From contig NC_033633.1 in the NCBI RefSeq assembly GCF_001540865.1, positions 1,633,130-1,697,129 of the forward strand: 64,000 nucleotides of DNA. Direction: 5' to 3'. How positions within the stretch are numbered: the stretch's first letter is position 1; every line of letters starts with the position of its first letter. Position numbers and translations under genes: made by a program. The notes under the pieces are model-generated. The model saw only the letters and a program-made list of their open reading frames with translations. It had not been told where the DNA came from and ran no database searches. The stretch is from Ananas comosus. Lineage: Eukaryota > Streptophyta > Magnoliopsida > Poales > Bromeliaceae. Of this stretch, positions 1 to 11,231 are shown piece after piece.

Positions 1-354
1 AACTGCTCCAGCGAAGGTTCTCATCTCCACTTCCATCATCCCAACTGTGGAAAGCAAGAATAGAAGTTCTTAAAGGCTCAATTACACTTTCGATTATCAA
101 ATTACAATGACTAAATATTGACATATCGATAATGTGAAAGTATTGTGACGTTTTGACCGTTGTCACGTTACCGATCACAATTATGTAACATCACTTTTTT
201 ATTAGTGATACATCAATTTTAGTCAATTAAATTAGATTTTACGACTTGATTGCAACAATTTTAAAAAATTAAGAAAGAACCACAAATCCAGTAAAGTGTA
301 GTTGAGCCTATTTTAGAAAGAAAGGTAGATATGTTGACAAAAAGAATCCTGCAG
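1..354. other. AT-rich sequence upstream of the laccase exon
   Basis: No reading frame here resembles the N-terminal or middle part of a laccase. The stretch is AT-rich and looks like intron or spacer. A possible splice acceptor (tcctgcag) ends at 354. The laccase frame stays open back to a TGA at 303-305, but the residues before about 354 do not look like laccase. Confidence 0.5.
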
Positions 355-1436
355 ACACAACCACAATTCCAGTAAAGGCCGGTGAGACGAACCTCCTGCG
401 GTTCATCAACGCGGCCCTAAACACCGAGATGTTCGTTGCGATTGCCAACCACAAGATGACGGTCGTCGGTGTTGATGCCTCCTACACGAAGCCCTTTACC
501 ACCTCCGTCCTCCTCCTGGGGCCGGGCCAGACCACCGACGTCCTCGTCACCACGGACCAGCCAGCTGCAAGTTACTACATAGCGGCCCGCGCCTATGCTA
601 GTACTCAGGGCGCCCCCTTTGACAACACCACCACCACCGCCATCCTCGAATATGACTGCGGCTGCTCTTCACCACCCGGACAAGCCGCTCAGCCATTTCT
701 CCCTACCCTCCCGGCCTATAACGATACTGGTGCTGTCACTGCCTTTACTACCGGCCTTAGAAGCTTATCAGCTGTGAAAATCCCTGAGCCTGTTGACGAG
801 AACCTCTTCTTCACCGTTGGCCTTGGCCTGTTCGATTGCCCAAAAGGGAAAAGATGTGGTGGACCAAATGGGACTCGTTTCGGGGCCAGCATGAACAATA
901 TCTCCTTCGTCTTGCCATCCAGCTTTTCACTCCTCCAAGCACACCAGCAAGGTATTTCAGGCGTGTTCACCACCGACTTCCCAGCCGTCCCACCGGTGCA
1001 GTTCGATTACACCGCAAAAAACATCAGCCGTGCTCTGTGGCAGCCTATCGCAGCGACAAAGTTGTATAAGTTGAAGTTTGGGTCCGTGGTTCAGGTGGTA
1101 TTGCAAGGAACTAACATCTTTGGTGCGGAGCATCATCCCATCCACATCCATGGCTACGATTTCTATATTCTGGCAGAGGGCTTTGGGAACTTCAATGCTA
1201 AGAAGGACACAGCCAAGTTCAACCTTGTGGACCCGCCGAGAAGGAACACAGTTGGGGTGCCGGTCAATGGCTGGGCCGTGATCCGGTTCGTTGCAAACAA
1301 CCCCGGGGTCTGGCTCGTGCACTGCCATTTGGAAGTGCATATCACCTGGGGTTTAGCCATGGCCTTCCTGGTGGAGAATGGACTTGGAGAGTTGCAGTCT
1401 CTGGAGCCGCCTCCGGCTGACCTTCCCGTGTGCTGA
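355..1436 (+). CDS. Laccase, C-terminal part only
   Basis: Laccases are secreted blue multicopper oxidases that oxidise monolignols and other phenolics in the cell wall while reducing oxygen to water. The frame gives [17 protein letters not shown] (from 372), then the VDASYTKPF and [10 protein letters not shown] blocks of the second cupredoxin domain. It ends with the third domain: [10 protein letters not shown], which carries copper ligands, and [12 protein letters not shown] with the HCH...H cluster and the Leu at the axial T1 position. The end, PPPADLPVC, is typical. A full laccase has about 560-580 residues; only about 350 are here, and the first cupredoxin domain with two copper-binding HxH motifs is absent. 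Either the earlier exons lie before this window or the gene is 5'-truncated. The visible part has no stop or frameshift. The first in-frame ATG (429) is inside a conserved block and is not a true start. Confidence 0.85.
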
Positions 1437-2315
1437 TTGATACATCAGAAGAAAAGATAGATTATAGTAAATTTAAGTCACAGATTGAGTCAATTATTGC
1501 TCATTTGCATTTTGATTATTTTTCACATCAGAGGTTTTAGAGAGGATATTGGATTTGTCATATCTTTCATTTATTAGTGTTGTCTACATTCAGTTCATCA
1601 ATGAAATTGGTTGTATTGTTCAAAATCATTGTCCTTTTACTATATTTTCTGCTCAGGTGGTTCGGAAAACAGAGGAACTGAACGAGAGTAAATGCATAAA
1701 AAATGGCGGACCAGGATTAACAGATTGAAAAACAGGAGATAAAAAAAAATAATAATAAAATAAAAATAAAAATAAAAATACAAATAGAAAGATGAGAGTA
1801 ATCAAAAGAAGATTGAGTACGGTACACTATGGTAAGCTGCAGAATTACCTACAGATGATTCAGCAGGATCAACAGGTAGACATTTTCTTCTGAAACAATA
1901 CCAAGTAATAAGCACATAAAACTTTGAAAAGAACAGCCTGAGAATAATGAGCTACCTAGAAAGATCTCCAGTTGGAACTGATGTAGATCCACTTAAGCTT
2001 GACTCACATTGCAAGTATCGTGGCTTCTTAGATCACATTGTAAATAGAACCCATAATCTTATTTCTTTGTTATCAGTCCATTAACCCGACAATCTGCTAA
2101 GGCAAAAGCTTTTGCTCTTCAAATAGTTTAAAAGAGACAAACAGAAGAATTGATGAAACATTTCCCTTTACTAATTAATAACATAAACATAACCACCTTG
2201 ATATCACAATAATACCAAATGATGGGAAAACCACCTTTTCAGAACATATATTCAACCGGTCTATACAAGTGAAACAATGCCAAAACAGAACTCCAAGCAA
2301 TGTGGAATACGATGA
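1437..2315. other. Spacer between convergent laccase and SWC6 genes
   Basis: The laccase and SWC6 genes point toward each other, so this spacer should hold both 3' UTRs and poly(A) regions. An A-rich stretch with AATAAAA-like blocks lies at about 1741-1790. I see no coding frame, RNA gene or element with recognisable ends. Confidence 0.5.
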
Positions 2316-4072
2316 TCAAGCAACAAACTTGAGGCAGCGGGTATCGTTATGTATAACCTGGCATTTGCAAGAACAAAACCGCATTCCACACCTCACACAC
2401 GTGTAGTTGGCGGCATCACCACATACTGTGCAGAAATGGCGGCGAGACCGCGTGCTCGGTGGACCAACAGCCGCCCTCAAATAGGTTGGGACATGGGGAG
2501 GCAGGGACTCTAGATTCGCCTGTTTAGAATCATAAGCAAATTACAAGTATAGTTTAAAAGAGGGGGCCTAGTTGGCACAGCCGAAGTTAGAACTGTTTAA
2601 GAAGCAACACCAGCCTTTTGTTTTAAACATTCCCAAAGAACTTGTATTATACTAGATGCAGAAGCTTCAAATAAGAGTGTAAGCTTTTGGGACCTAGAAA
2701 CGCATTTCAGCTTTCTACCGGAACGTTTACTGCAAACTTGTTATTTGAAAGATACTATGTGTTGCTTCTCAAGAAGAGAAGCTGCTCCAAATGCAGAGTA
2801 GCTCAAGCTGAAATATTTTCAACCAACACTTTGTCGGTATGTTTACCTCTTGTAACACTTCCATGAATGTTCTGGGTGCCTTCTTTGCATTCTCCAGTGC
2901 TTTTGCCTGCCGGGTCTTGCGTTTCATGTTTTTTGACTGCTTTTTTTGGATGTACACTACAAAGATAACAAATCTCGGCATAAGGGAAGAGACAAAGAGC
3001 AAAGTTGGATTCTTAAGAGAAAAATAAAATTTAAAAAAAAAGAAGAGGAGTAACATCCAAACAATTTTATAAGAAAGCAAATGAGAAAATAAACACTGAA
3101 AAGAGATGGAATCATACCTTGGTCTTCATCATCAAGAGAATCATAGTCGTCATCGTTGGTCTCTACATTATCTGCTCCAGCATTGTCATTCTCCAACGCC
3201 TCAAGCCGAGCTAGCGCTGCCTTTTGTACAGAAAAAGAAAAGTATAAAAAGAAAGTTAGAAACCACAGAAGGCTTCAAAATAAGCAAGTGGGACAATTTC
3301 AGATGCTTGGAACATGATCCACAAGAGAAAAACTGCAAGAAAAGATTGAACTTGGTACTTCAATAAACAGGGACACAATATTCTCTCTAAGCATGCAAAA
3401 GTGCAATTGAGAAATTAAGAAATAAGTATTTAATTAATCTCAGAGTAGCTACACAAAATTGAGTCACCTCAAAAGTTCTTTTTAAAATTTTACAAGCTGA
3501 AAAGAACGAATTTGGCTAAACAACTAATAGGGAAAATTGCCTACATATATGAGCAGAGTAGTGAATTTGAGCACTTGTCCTCCACAGTTCACGTGATCAG
3601 AGATACTATACGTCGCTCTAAACTCTACAACTTCGCAAATTTATCCTTTTTCATTAGTTCATGTTAACAACCCAAAAACCTCAATCCTCCGAAAAAAAAA
3701 AAAAAGAGAAAAATCCTTAAAGACATCTTTTTTTCAAGAGCATAATGGTCCCAACGGTGAAAAAATTAGCACTCAACCAACGATAATAAACTAGAAGAGA
3801 CAAATTTGCAAATTTTTGAAATTTAAAGAGAAACGTTTGAAAAAGGGAAACTGTACTGGACAAATCCGCAACTTCGAACTTCGCAGGGATACAGATGCAT
3901 TTGCATCAAACAATTTAAACACCAAACAAGGAAAAGGGAATTTGATGAGGGGGAATGGGGTTGGGACCTGGGTGCGATTATCGGTGCTGGCGAGTGCCAC
4001 GGCCATCTTCGTCGCCATCTTCCTCGTCCGGGTCGAGGTCCGGCGAAACGGCCCCGTGTTCTCCTCGTCCAT
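2316..4072 (-). CDS. SWC6: SWR1 complex subunit 6 (zf-HIT protein)
   Basis: SWC6 (SEF in Arabidopsis) is a nuclear subunit of the SWR1 remodeller that deposits histone H2A.Z, and it affects flowering time through FLC-type genes. Four exons join in frame: 3968-4072, 3118-3220, 2847-2956 and 2316-2519 (173 aa; the Arabidopsis protein is about 171). The N-terminus has the basic motif RTSTRTRKMATKMAVAL, then an acidic stretch (about 50-69) and the basic KRKTRQAKALENAKKAPRTF. The zf-HIT finger fills the C-terminus: C136, C139, C147, C150, C155, C157, C159, H163 and C168, ending in RCLKFVA. I chose the start MDEENTGPF because it matches the family; an in-frame ATG 12 codons upstream is less likely. 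Upstream (4103-4260) lie AAACCCTA-like telo-box sequences on this strand. All junctions are GT-AG. The gene looks intact and normal. Confidence 0.92.
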
Positions 4073-4593
4073 GGCGGCGAAGAATCCGATGGAAAGCTGT
4101 CGCAATCTAGGGTTTGGTCGAGGGATACGGGGCGAAAGGAGCTCGATCGGGGGATTTTTCGAAACCCTAGGTCGATCGCTTTGGAAGGAGAAGGGGCGGG
4201 AGCGGGGTAGAGCTTATCAGAGCGGAGTGTGAGCGTGAGATCGAATTGAAGCGGGTTTGGATCGGGTCGGATCGACGCGCTTAATTTATTTATTAATTTA
4301 TAAAAAATTTTATTTATATTAAAATTTAAATCATATTACACGAAGACTCATTTATAGCTCAAATTTGAATTTAATTATTATTAAACTTATTGTGTCAATT
4401 ACGTAGGATCATTCGTTTGATAAATAAATTAATTTTTTAATAATTTATCTCCTTTAGTTAATGAATCGGATTCGGGTCAATGTCTCTGTTGCTATTTGAT
4501 CCATCGACCCAAATTTCCTTCCCGACTTAGTCTCTTCTTCCCCCAAAATGCCCCTCCTGTTTCAAACTGCGCCGTACCAGTCCCTGTCACCAA
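4073..4593. other. SWC6 promoter side
   Basis: This is the upstream region of SWC6. Positions 4073-4260 are GC-rich and include the telo-box-like motifs agggttt and aaacccta, so the SWC6 leader is probably here. After 4270 the sequence is AT-rich. Position 4586-4593 is the left copy of the target duplication of the next element. Confidence 0.5.
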
Positions 4594-4783
4594 TAGGGCT
4601 GGCAAGACGAGCGAGCCGGCTCGCGTTCGACTCGTGTTCGGCTCGATATTCGCGCTCGCTCGAGCTCGACTCGAAATTAAATGAGCCGAGCTTGAACAAA
4701 ATAACATGCTCGAAATTCATTTTCAAGCCGAGCTTGAGTATTACTCGCTCGTTCGAATTAAGCTCGAAAAGCTCGAAAAGCTC

Positions 4784-4785
<2 letters not shown>

Positions 4786-4832
<47 letters not shown>
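4786..4832. repeat. (TA)n microsatellite
   Basis: This is an uninterrupted TA dinucleotide array. It directly abuts the left end of the nested MITE; a shorter TA array (5364-5375) abuts the right end. Confidence 0.9.
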
Positions 4833-4835
<3 letters not shown>

Positions 4836-5363
4836 CGACTAGGATGCTTATGGAAGCACGGAGGGCTCATTACTTTCACTTTGTTTTTGATGTTCGGACT
4901 TTCGAATCGACGATCGCTCCGTTAGACTTGATTTAAAGTATTTGAAGTATCTAGAAAATAAATTTTGCGATTTTTCGATATCATTTGCCTTAGTGATCGA
5001 AGTGGCTCAAAATCAACGGCTGAAAATAAAAATCTTACAAAATATGATGATATGACATTAAAATTTTAGATCAAAGTTATTGATCTTGTTTTATATGGTA
5101 TAAAGAATATTCTATCAAAATTCATGTGATTTAGATATTTCTACACCGTTAAACTTGCAACTGGCTCACCACGGCCATTAAAATTATTGATTTTGAACCC
5201 CTTCGATCACTAGTAATGATATCGAAAAATCACAAAATTTTTTCTAGGTACTTCAAATATTCTAGATCAACTCTAACGGAGCCGATCGTCGATTCGAAAG
5301 TCGAACATCGAAAACAAAGTGGAAGCACGGAACCTCCGTGCTTCCATAAGCATACCAACCCAC
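4833..5363. mobile_element. TA-array-flanked MITE, copy 1
   Basis: This 531-bp element has long imperfect terminal inverted repeats. The left end reads gtgcgactaggatgcttatg, and the reverse complement of the right end reads gtgggttggtatgcttatgg. Homology between the arms continues inward through ACTTTCGAATCGACGATCG and CTCCGTTAGA. The right end has a small hairpin from the motif GGAAGCACGGA and its complement. The element lies exactly between (TA)n arrays, as do the related copies near 45 kb. No coding capacity is visible. Rice Micron elements are a known case of MITEs inserted into TA microsatellites; I cannot say this is the same family. Confidence 0.7.
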
Positions 5364-5901
5364 TATATATATATAATGTATTTTAATTATATATAGGCTT
5401 TAATTTAATTTGGGTCATTATGTTGGCCCATAAAATAAAACCCAATAAGTACAACCGTGCAATGAGCCAAACTTTAAATTTACATCAACACACTTCTCTT
5501 TCAGACTTTCACTATTACACATAACCCTAAAACATGATAACATTCAAATTCTCAATTCCTATATTCCCCCCTCCCCCCCCTCCTCTCTCTCTCTCAGACC
5601 CTCACCCGGTCAGGCAGTCACCCTAGCTCACATTTCTTACAATTATTTTGTATTTTTAACTATTGGACATGTTGCATCAAATTATAGATAATATTCTATA
5701 AAAATTAAAGTATTGATTATATAATGTCGAGAATTTCAATCGGCTCGTTTAGAACTCGAGCTCGGCTCGACTCGAAATTAGGCTCGCTCGAGCTCGGCTC
5801 GAATTAATTTCAAGCAGAGCTTGAGCCTAGATTTAGGCTCGAAATTAATTTCAAGTCGGATTTGAGTTGACATAAGCTCGCTCAGCTCGTTTCCACCCCT
5901 A

Positions 5902-6004
5902 GTCACGAATTTCCCCCAAATAATAAACAAATTATTAATTAATTTATTAAATAAATAATTAATTAAAACAAAATAAAAACAACAACTATTTTACTTTCTC
6001 CGTG

Positions 6005-6037
<33 letters not shown>

Positions 6038-6070
6038 GTTTCGATCTCGAGTTCCTCCTCGACGTTGACA
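5902..6070 (+). promoter_or_regulatory. Leader region of the Abraxas-like gene, CT-rich
   Basis: Between the hAT-like element and the start codon lies an AT-rich block (5920-5995) and then a pyrimidine tract (6003-6038, mostly CT repeats). Such tracts are common in monocot 5' leaders. I cannot place a TATA box with certainty, so the core promoter may lie partly within the transposon. Confidence 0.4.
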
Positions 6071-8888
6071 ATGGCGGAGGAGCTCCCCTCCGTGGAGAAG
6101 GTCTCCATCTCCGGCGCCACCCTCGCCTCCCTCCTCCAACGCTTCGCCTCCTCCCATGGCGACGTCGATGGGCTCCTCTTCGGACACCTCTCCCCTCTCC
6201 CCCCTCCCCCTACCCACGACGACGACGACCCCCCCATCCCCTCCCCCTCCTCCTCCTCCTCCGCCGCAGCCGCCGCCGCCTCCATCACCGGCCTCTTCGT
6301 CTCCGGCTCCCCCATGTCCTTCTACGATCCCCTCGGCCGCGTCGACCTCCCCACGCTCTGCCTCTCCGCTGCCAGCGCCGGCGCCTCCGCCGCCTCCGTC
6401 GTCGGATGGTTCTCCGCGCGCCGCCGATCCCCGCTCCGCCCCTCCATGCGCGAGCTCGCTGTGTCCCTCTCCCTCTCTCAGGCCCCGGCCCTAGCCCTCC
6501 CCGCCGACGGATCCCCGCCCCGCGATCCGCGCCCCTGCGTCTTCCTCCTCCTCTCCTCCTCCGCCACCGCGAACCTCGCCGTCCACACGCACGAGTACCG
6601 CGCCTTCGTCCTCCGCCCCGATCCCTCCGGGGGCTCGCTCGTGCCGAGGTCCCTGGACGTGATCAACGTAGGCCCGGCGTTCCGGGCGCAGTACGGGTCG
6701 TTCTCGCCGGAGTCGCCGCTGCCGTGGATGCCGCATCGGCCGAGAGGCGCCGAGGAGAAGGAAGGGGACGGGAGGGGTAAGAGAGGAGAGAGCCTCAGCC
6801 GCCAGCGGAGCGCGGCGAGGGAGCAGCGGATGTTGGACGCCGTGACGGAGGGGTTTGGTGTCGAAAGGTTGGAGAAATTGGTAGGGCCTGCAGCAGTAGA
6901 GTACACCTCGCAGTTGGAGGATTTGTATGGGAAGATGCTGCTTAAGCTCGAGAGCTTGGCCCGGCAAGTTGAGAAGAGCTCGGCTAGGGTTCTTGAGCAG
7001 GTGAGCTTTAGATTATTGCTTCGTGATGTTTCGAAAACGAAAGTATTTGAAGTTAGGTCTGAATTTAAATTTATTGTGTGATTAGGGAAATGGTGTGAAA
7101 TTTCAAGATGCATTTTTTTTTATTCGGTTACAACTTTATGCTGAGATGGCAGGTTTCGCGTTGTCGTGTGGCTCCAATTAGTATATAGTCCATGACATTG
7201 ATCAACCAGATTATGCTGAAGTGCTTTATCAGCAGTGAAATGGATTGGAATTGATTTTTCAGTACGAAGGATGGTTTTAGGAAGATGTTGCATGACGCAG
7301 CGTGATTTAAGATGGTGAAATTGAGGTACTTCTTTTGATGGTTTGTGCGTCAGACAACTTTTTAGGCACAAAACTAGGTTTTGAATGCAAATATATAAAA
7401 GATCGATAGAGGCTAGAAGGTGTCGTATTTAGGAAGATTAGCTTAGAAACTAGTTTAGTCTCGTTGGTTAGTATAGATGATTGCATTTTGGCCGAGCAAA
7501 GTTGCAACATTAGCCAGTTAAGATTATTACTTTTTGGCTGAGCAAGTTGCAACATCTGGTTAAGATTATAAGTAACTCAATATAACTTACACAAGGTTTG
7601 ATGCCATGGCATTGGGGCATGCCTTTCACCGTTCTGTATGGAATGTCTCAGAGTGTTGTTGGCATAGTGTTAACTCTTCAGGTTTTCTGCCACGAAACAA
7701 TATTGGAATTTATATATTTATGAGATACAAGAAAGCGAGCTTTGAGAATCATGTGACCATGGAATCAAAAGGGAAGGCCGTCCTTAGTGCTACAGGGATT
7801 GCCATGGGGTGCCAGGGATGCTCCTTTGCTTTTCATCTTCTTACCCTTGCCAGGCTGCATGGATATCCCTTGCGTCTAGACATGTCTAGTGGAGACATTT
7901 AGAAGAGTTAATGGTGATAAAAAATAAAAATAAAAATTAGTTCGACTTATAGCTAATTAGGTGCTCAATTGCCAAGATGAAAAGGAGATACTGCGACACG
8001 TGACAAAATATGACTTCTTTTTCTCTATCTTTATAGCATCTGTAAATCTAGAATAGAAGGCCAACTACAAGGATTCTTTCTTGCTGTTCTTTCTGTAGTT
8101 TTCACGATAATTATGCTTAATTTATGGTCCATTTATGTCCAAGCATCTTACAAAGTCTATTTTAGTGATTGTCTTCGTCTTTGGGACCCTACACCTGAAA
8201 TCTCTTTTCATACCATCCTATCTTTTCTGTTTTTATCTTTTGCACCCTTCACTTGATTCAGATTTTATTATTCTTTAAATGCAATATTTGCGTATAGTAT
8301 TACCTGTTTCTCTTTTCATCTATTATGATGTCTTTATGTCCTGTGGAACATCGCTGAAGTACCAATTGGCTAAATTATAATATAAATAATATAAATGGTT
8401 TTGATTTAACCGCAGATTTAAATTGCTTAGATTGAAATGCGCACCCCACACAGTAAGTTGCCTGCTCCATAGGTGTCAGTGATGTCAGCTTGACTATGGC
8501 ATTGGAACTCTGCTCTGGACTGATTATCAGAAACTAGTAACTACAGATTCCTTAAGACCGTTTTGCAACAAATGGCTATGATTTGGGGCTGAAATCAACT
8601 GTGGTTCTGATTTTTGACATCTTTCTTTTTCGTGCTATTTGTGTGGCTTAACTGTTCAAAATACGTTATCATGTGATGTATAGTTTAGCTATATAACAAA
8701 GATCAGTTTGGATCCTGTCTTTAACTGTTTACTCACATTTGGGCACAAAATGTCCCTTTGTAATTCATTTCAAGCTTTACTCTTTTAATCCTGAGGTTAC
8801 TTACGCTGAACATTTTACTGCTAACTTTCATGTCTCCCAGGAAAATCGGAATTTACTTATGCGGAGCAAATTAGCAGGGTTGGAATGA
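6071..8888 (+). CDS. Abraxas/FAM175-like MPN-minus protein
   Basis: Abraxas-family proteins carry an inactive MPN domain and scaffold the K63-specific deubiquitinase BRCC36 in the BRCA1-A and BRISC complexes (DNA repair, cytosolic deubiquitination). Two exons join in frame: 6071-7000 and 8841-8888 (325 aa), separated by a 1.84-kb intron. The N-terminus VSISGATLASLLQRFASS followed by DVDGLLFGHLS is the MPN start seen in plant Abraxas-like proteins; TITGLF-like and SFYDPLGRVD blocks follow. The MPN core runs to about residue 240. The C-terminus (about 250-325) is a predicted coiled coil (EYTSQLEDLYGKMLLKLESL) that should contact BRCC36. The start MAEELPSVEKV is in a good context (ACAATGGCGG). 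The second exon supplies only the last 15 residues (ENRNLLMRSKLAGLE). Exon 1 is very GC-rich. Family assignment is from memory of plant homologues; I am fairly sure of MPN/Abraxas, less sure of the complex. Confidence 0.75.
7001..8840 (+). other. Long intron of the Abraxas-like gene
   Basis: The intron is 1.84 kb, AT-rich, with a GTGAGC donor and TCCCAG acceptor. A 98-codon frame at 7606-7902 is open, but it has no recognisable domain and is most likely chance. No transposon ends were recognised. Confidence 0.6.
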
Positions 8889-10015
8889 GGCTTGATGGTT
8901 TGAAGCAATTTAGCTGTATGAGGTATTCTGTAAATTTTTTTTGATGCACATGGATATCTTCTTTTAAGCGTCTCGAAAAATCTATACAATCCAAACAAAG
9001 TAGTGGCTGGGTGAAATGTGATAGATAACATATCAAAAGTTGGAGAAGTGATTGGATGAGCGTGTGGTAGTTTCTTTCATAACCTGCGTAGGTAGGGATT
9101 GCTGGAAGATCGTAAATAGTGCAGGGAAATGTCTGAAAGGAAGCGATATAATGGGTTTAACTACTACATGATGCTATGCTAATTGTTTGGAGGAATTCTA
9201 TCAAACATTCCCATTGTCACAGGCTTTTACTTTTCTGCTTAGATTAATTAGTCACTACTGTTAGTTCTTCTCCATATATTTAGTGTTTGTTTGTGTTGCA
9301 GTACTGATGTTTGAACGAAGATTGAAGACTGAGTTATTGGAAAGTGCTAAAAGACAGTTTATTTCAAATGATGGCGGAAAGTGAAGCTGTCCCTTTGGAA
9401 TCCTATGCCGTTGCCCCCAACTTACCGGAGTTAAATCGAGTTGTCGTATGCCTAGCCTAGCGAGGCCTCTTTTCTAAGATAATGCAAAACGTATGGAGAC
9501 TATGAGGATGACCGGATTAGGTGCTTCATTTTGATAGGATGGGTACAAACAGAGGCGGATGATTCTTAGGGTGTATGTTATAGTGCTGTGACGGAACTCC
9601 TTTGGTTTCCTTTTGTATCGTCTGTGGATTCCAATAATCAAAAGAACTTCTGAAGCTGCATGCTTGTTTCTCTCCAGTAGTTTGCTGATTCTGTACTTGA
9701 AGTAAGCATATCTGCAGTGATTGCTTATCTTTATTTTCGCTGCCCAATCTTCGCTTCCGTCAGGCCAAAATGCAGTTTATTCCCTCGGATTTATCGTGTT
9801 TGGTGCATATATATATATATATATATTTCATTATTTTGCCACATGAATGGCGGGATATCGAATACAAGTTCTGTCGGGCGACAATCTTTGTGAATATAAT
9901 TACTTTTATGATACAAGAGAGATAAAATGCATATATATTTACATTATAGGGGTTTTGTGCCAAACACGATGTATCCAGAGGTAGATTGCATCAAGCATTT
10001 TAGCCATTCTATTAA
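8889..10015 (+). other. Likely 3' UTR and downstream of the Abraxas-like gene
   Basis: There is no coding frame of note. A possible acceptor (gttgcag) at 9300 followed by low-AT sequence suggests a spliced 3' UTR, but I cannot confirm it. A short TA array lies at about 9807-9826. The 9-bp TTCTATTAA at 10007-10015 is the left target duplication of the next element. Confidence 0.4.
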
Positions 10016-10507
10016 GGTTAAATTATAGAAAACCTTACTGTCAAAACTTGATTTTTTGCTTTTCCTTCCTGTCATTTAAAAAATCTATACTTTGCCTGCT
10101 TGTAAAATAAAAAATAGTCACAGGAGGATACAGTGTAAATTGTGATGACAAAATGATAACTTTGTGCCTCATTATTTTTGGCAACAAGAGATGAAGAGAG
10201 AAGGCTGAGGGCATTTTTGGTATAAAAAAATATATAATAATATTTTATAACCGGAATCCTAACGGATTACTAACGGTAGGGAGTGAAGTGAATATTTTTT
10301 ATTTTACAAGAGCAGGGGGTGAAGTGAACATTTTTCATTTTATAAGAAGGCAAAGTGTGGAGTGAAGTGAACATTTTTTATTTTACAATGGCAGGGGGTG
10401 AAGTGAACATTTTTTATTTTATAAGAAGACAAAATATAGATTTTTAAATGACATGTGAGAAAAGTGAAAAATTGGGTTTTGACACGAGGGTTTTCAGTAA
10501 TTTAACC
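10016..10507. mobile_element. Mutator-like MITE, 492 bp, 9-bp TSD
   Basis: The terminal inverted repeats begin GGTTAAATTA and end TAATTTAACC, with homology continuing through tgtcaaaac and tgtcatttaaaaa on the left and their complements on the right. The element is flanked by perfect 9-bp direct repeats TTCTATTAA (10007-10015 and 10508-10516), the Mutator-superfamily target size. About 10270-10435 contains four imperfect copies of a unit like GGGTGAAGTGAACATTTTTT. No transposase is present. A related but longer element with the same ends is at 63266-63922. Confidence 0.85.
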
Positions 10508-11231
10508 TTCTATTAATAATCTATATCCAGGTACAATATATTATTTATACCTCTTTTTTTCCTTTTAGTTTGTGAATTTATTTTGTTAACGTCAAACTTG
10601 AATTGATCTGCTCATAGTCAAAGCAGCTGTGAATTGAAAATACAAAATGTTATATTTGTTCATCAAAGTCTTAATATGTTATGTGATATACCTTTAAAAC
10701 GGAGATCAAGTTTGAGTACCTAATTCCACTTGTTTGAGATAAAAAACCAATCAATATTTTTAAAATATGCAAGCACAATCTTACGGCATGCTTAAGAACA
10801 AATGAAAGGAAAATGCACTTAAGACCAAAAGACAGGAAAATGTACTGAAGGAAAACAAACATTTAGTCATTACAATCCCATAACTTAAAAAAGAAAACAA
10901 ACATTTAGTCACTGCTGACGCATAATTTTAAGACAAACTATACATAAGTCCAAATAACAAAGGATTAATTTGGTATTCAGGAATGGATTGGATAAGATAA
11001 AACAAGAGAGCTAGTTGGGAAAGAGGGTCAAGTCGCTTAAGGACACCAGTACCGCAAGAGGTAGGGATTATCGAAGTGCACCCAACCGTTATTTGTTATA
11101 ACTCCCGAAACCTCCGAGTCCTTAAACACATTTCTCTTCCAACATCGCTCTCTTGTATTATCGTATGCAATCCAATCATGAATGCCGACCAAGCTGAAAG
11201 TTCAAACGACCGATGACACTCGCTCACATGT
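10508..11231. other. Spacer before the 3' end of the DCD-kelch gene
   Basis: The spacer is AT-rich with no supported gene. The last 200 bp or so should be the DCD-kelch 3' UTR, read on the minus strand. Confidence 0.45.

Larger units (their letters stand above)
4594..5901. mobile_element. Non-autonomous hAT-like DNA transposon, 1.3 kb
   Basis: The ends are imperfect inverted repeats: tagggctggcaagacgagc on the left, and on the right the reverse complement reads taggggtggaaacgagc. They are flanked by an 8-bp duplication with one mismatch, GTCACCAA (4586-4593) and GTCACGAA (5902-5909), as expected for the hAT superfamily. Both subterminal regions (about 4605-4785 and 5740-5890) are dense in GAGCTCGGCTCG-type motifs in opposite orientations, a common plant repeat layout. 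No transposase frame is present. A second MITE (4833-5363) is nested inside. The right end lies only 170 bp before the start codon of the Abraxas-like gene, so the insertion sits in that gene's promoter region. Confidence 0.65.

Noticed and set aside
7606..7902. 98-codon open frame in the Abraxas-like intron
   Set aside because: No family, no supporting neighbours, and it lies fully inside an intron; the length is possible by chance.
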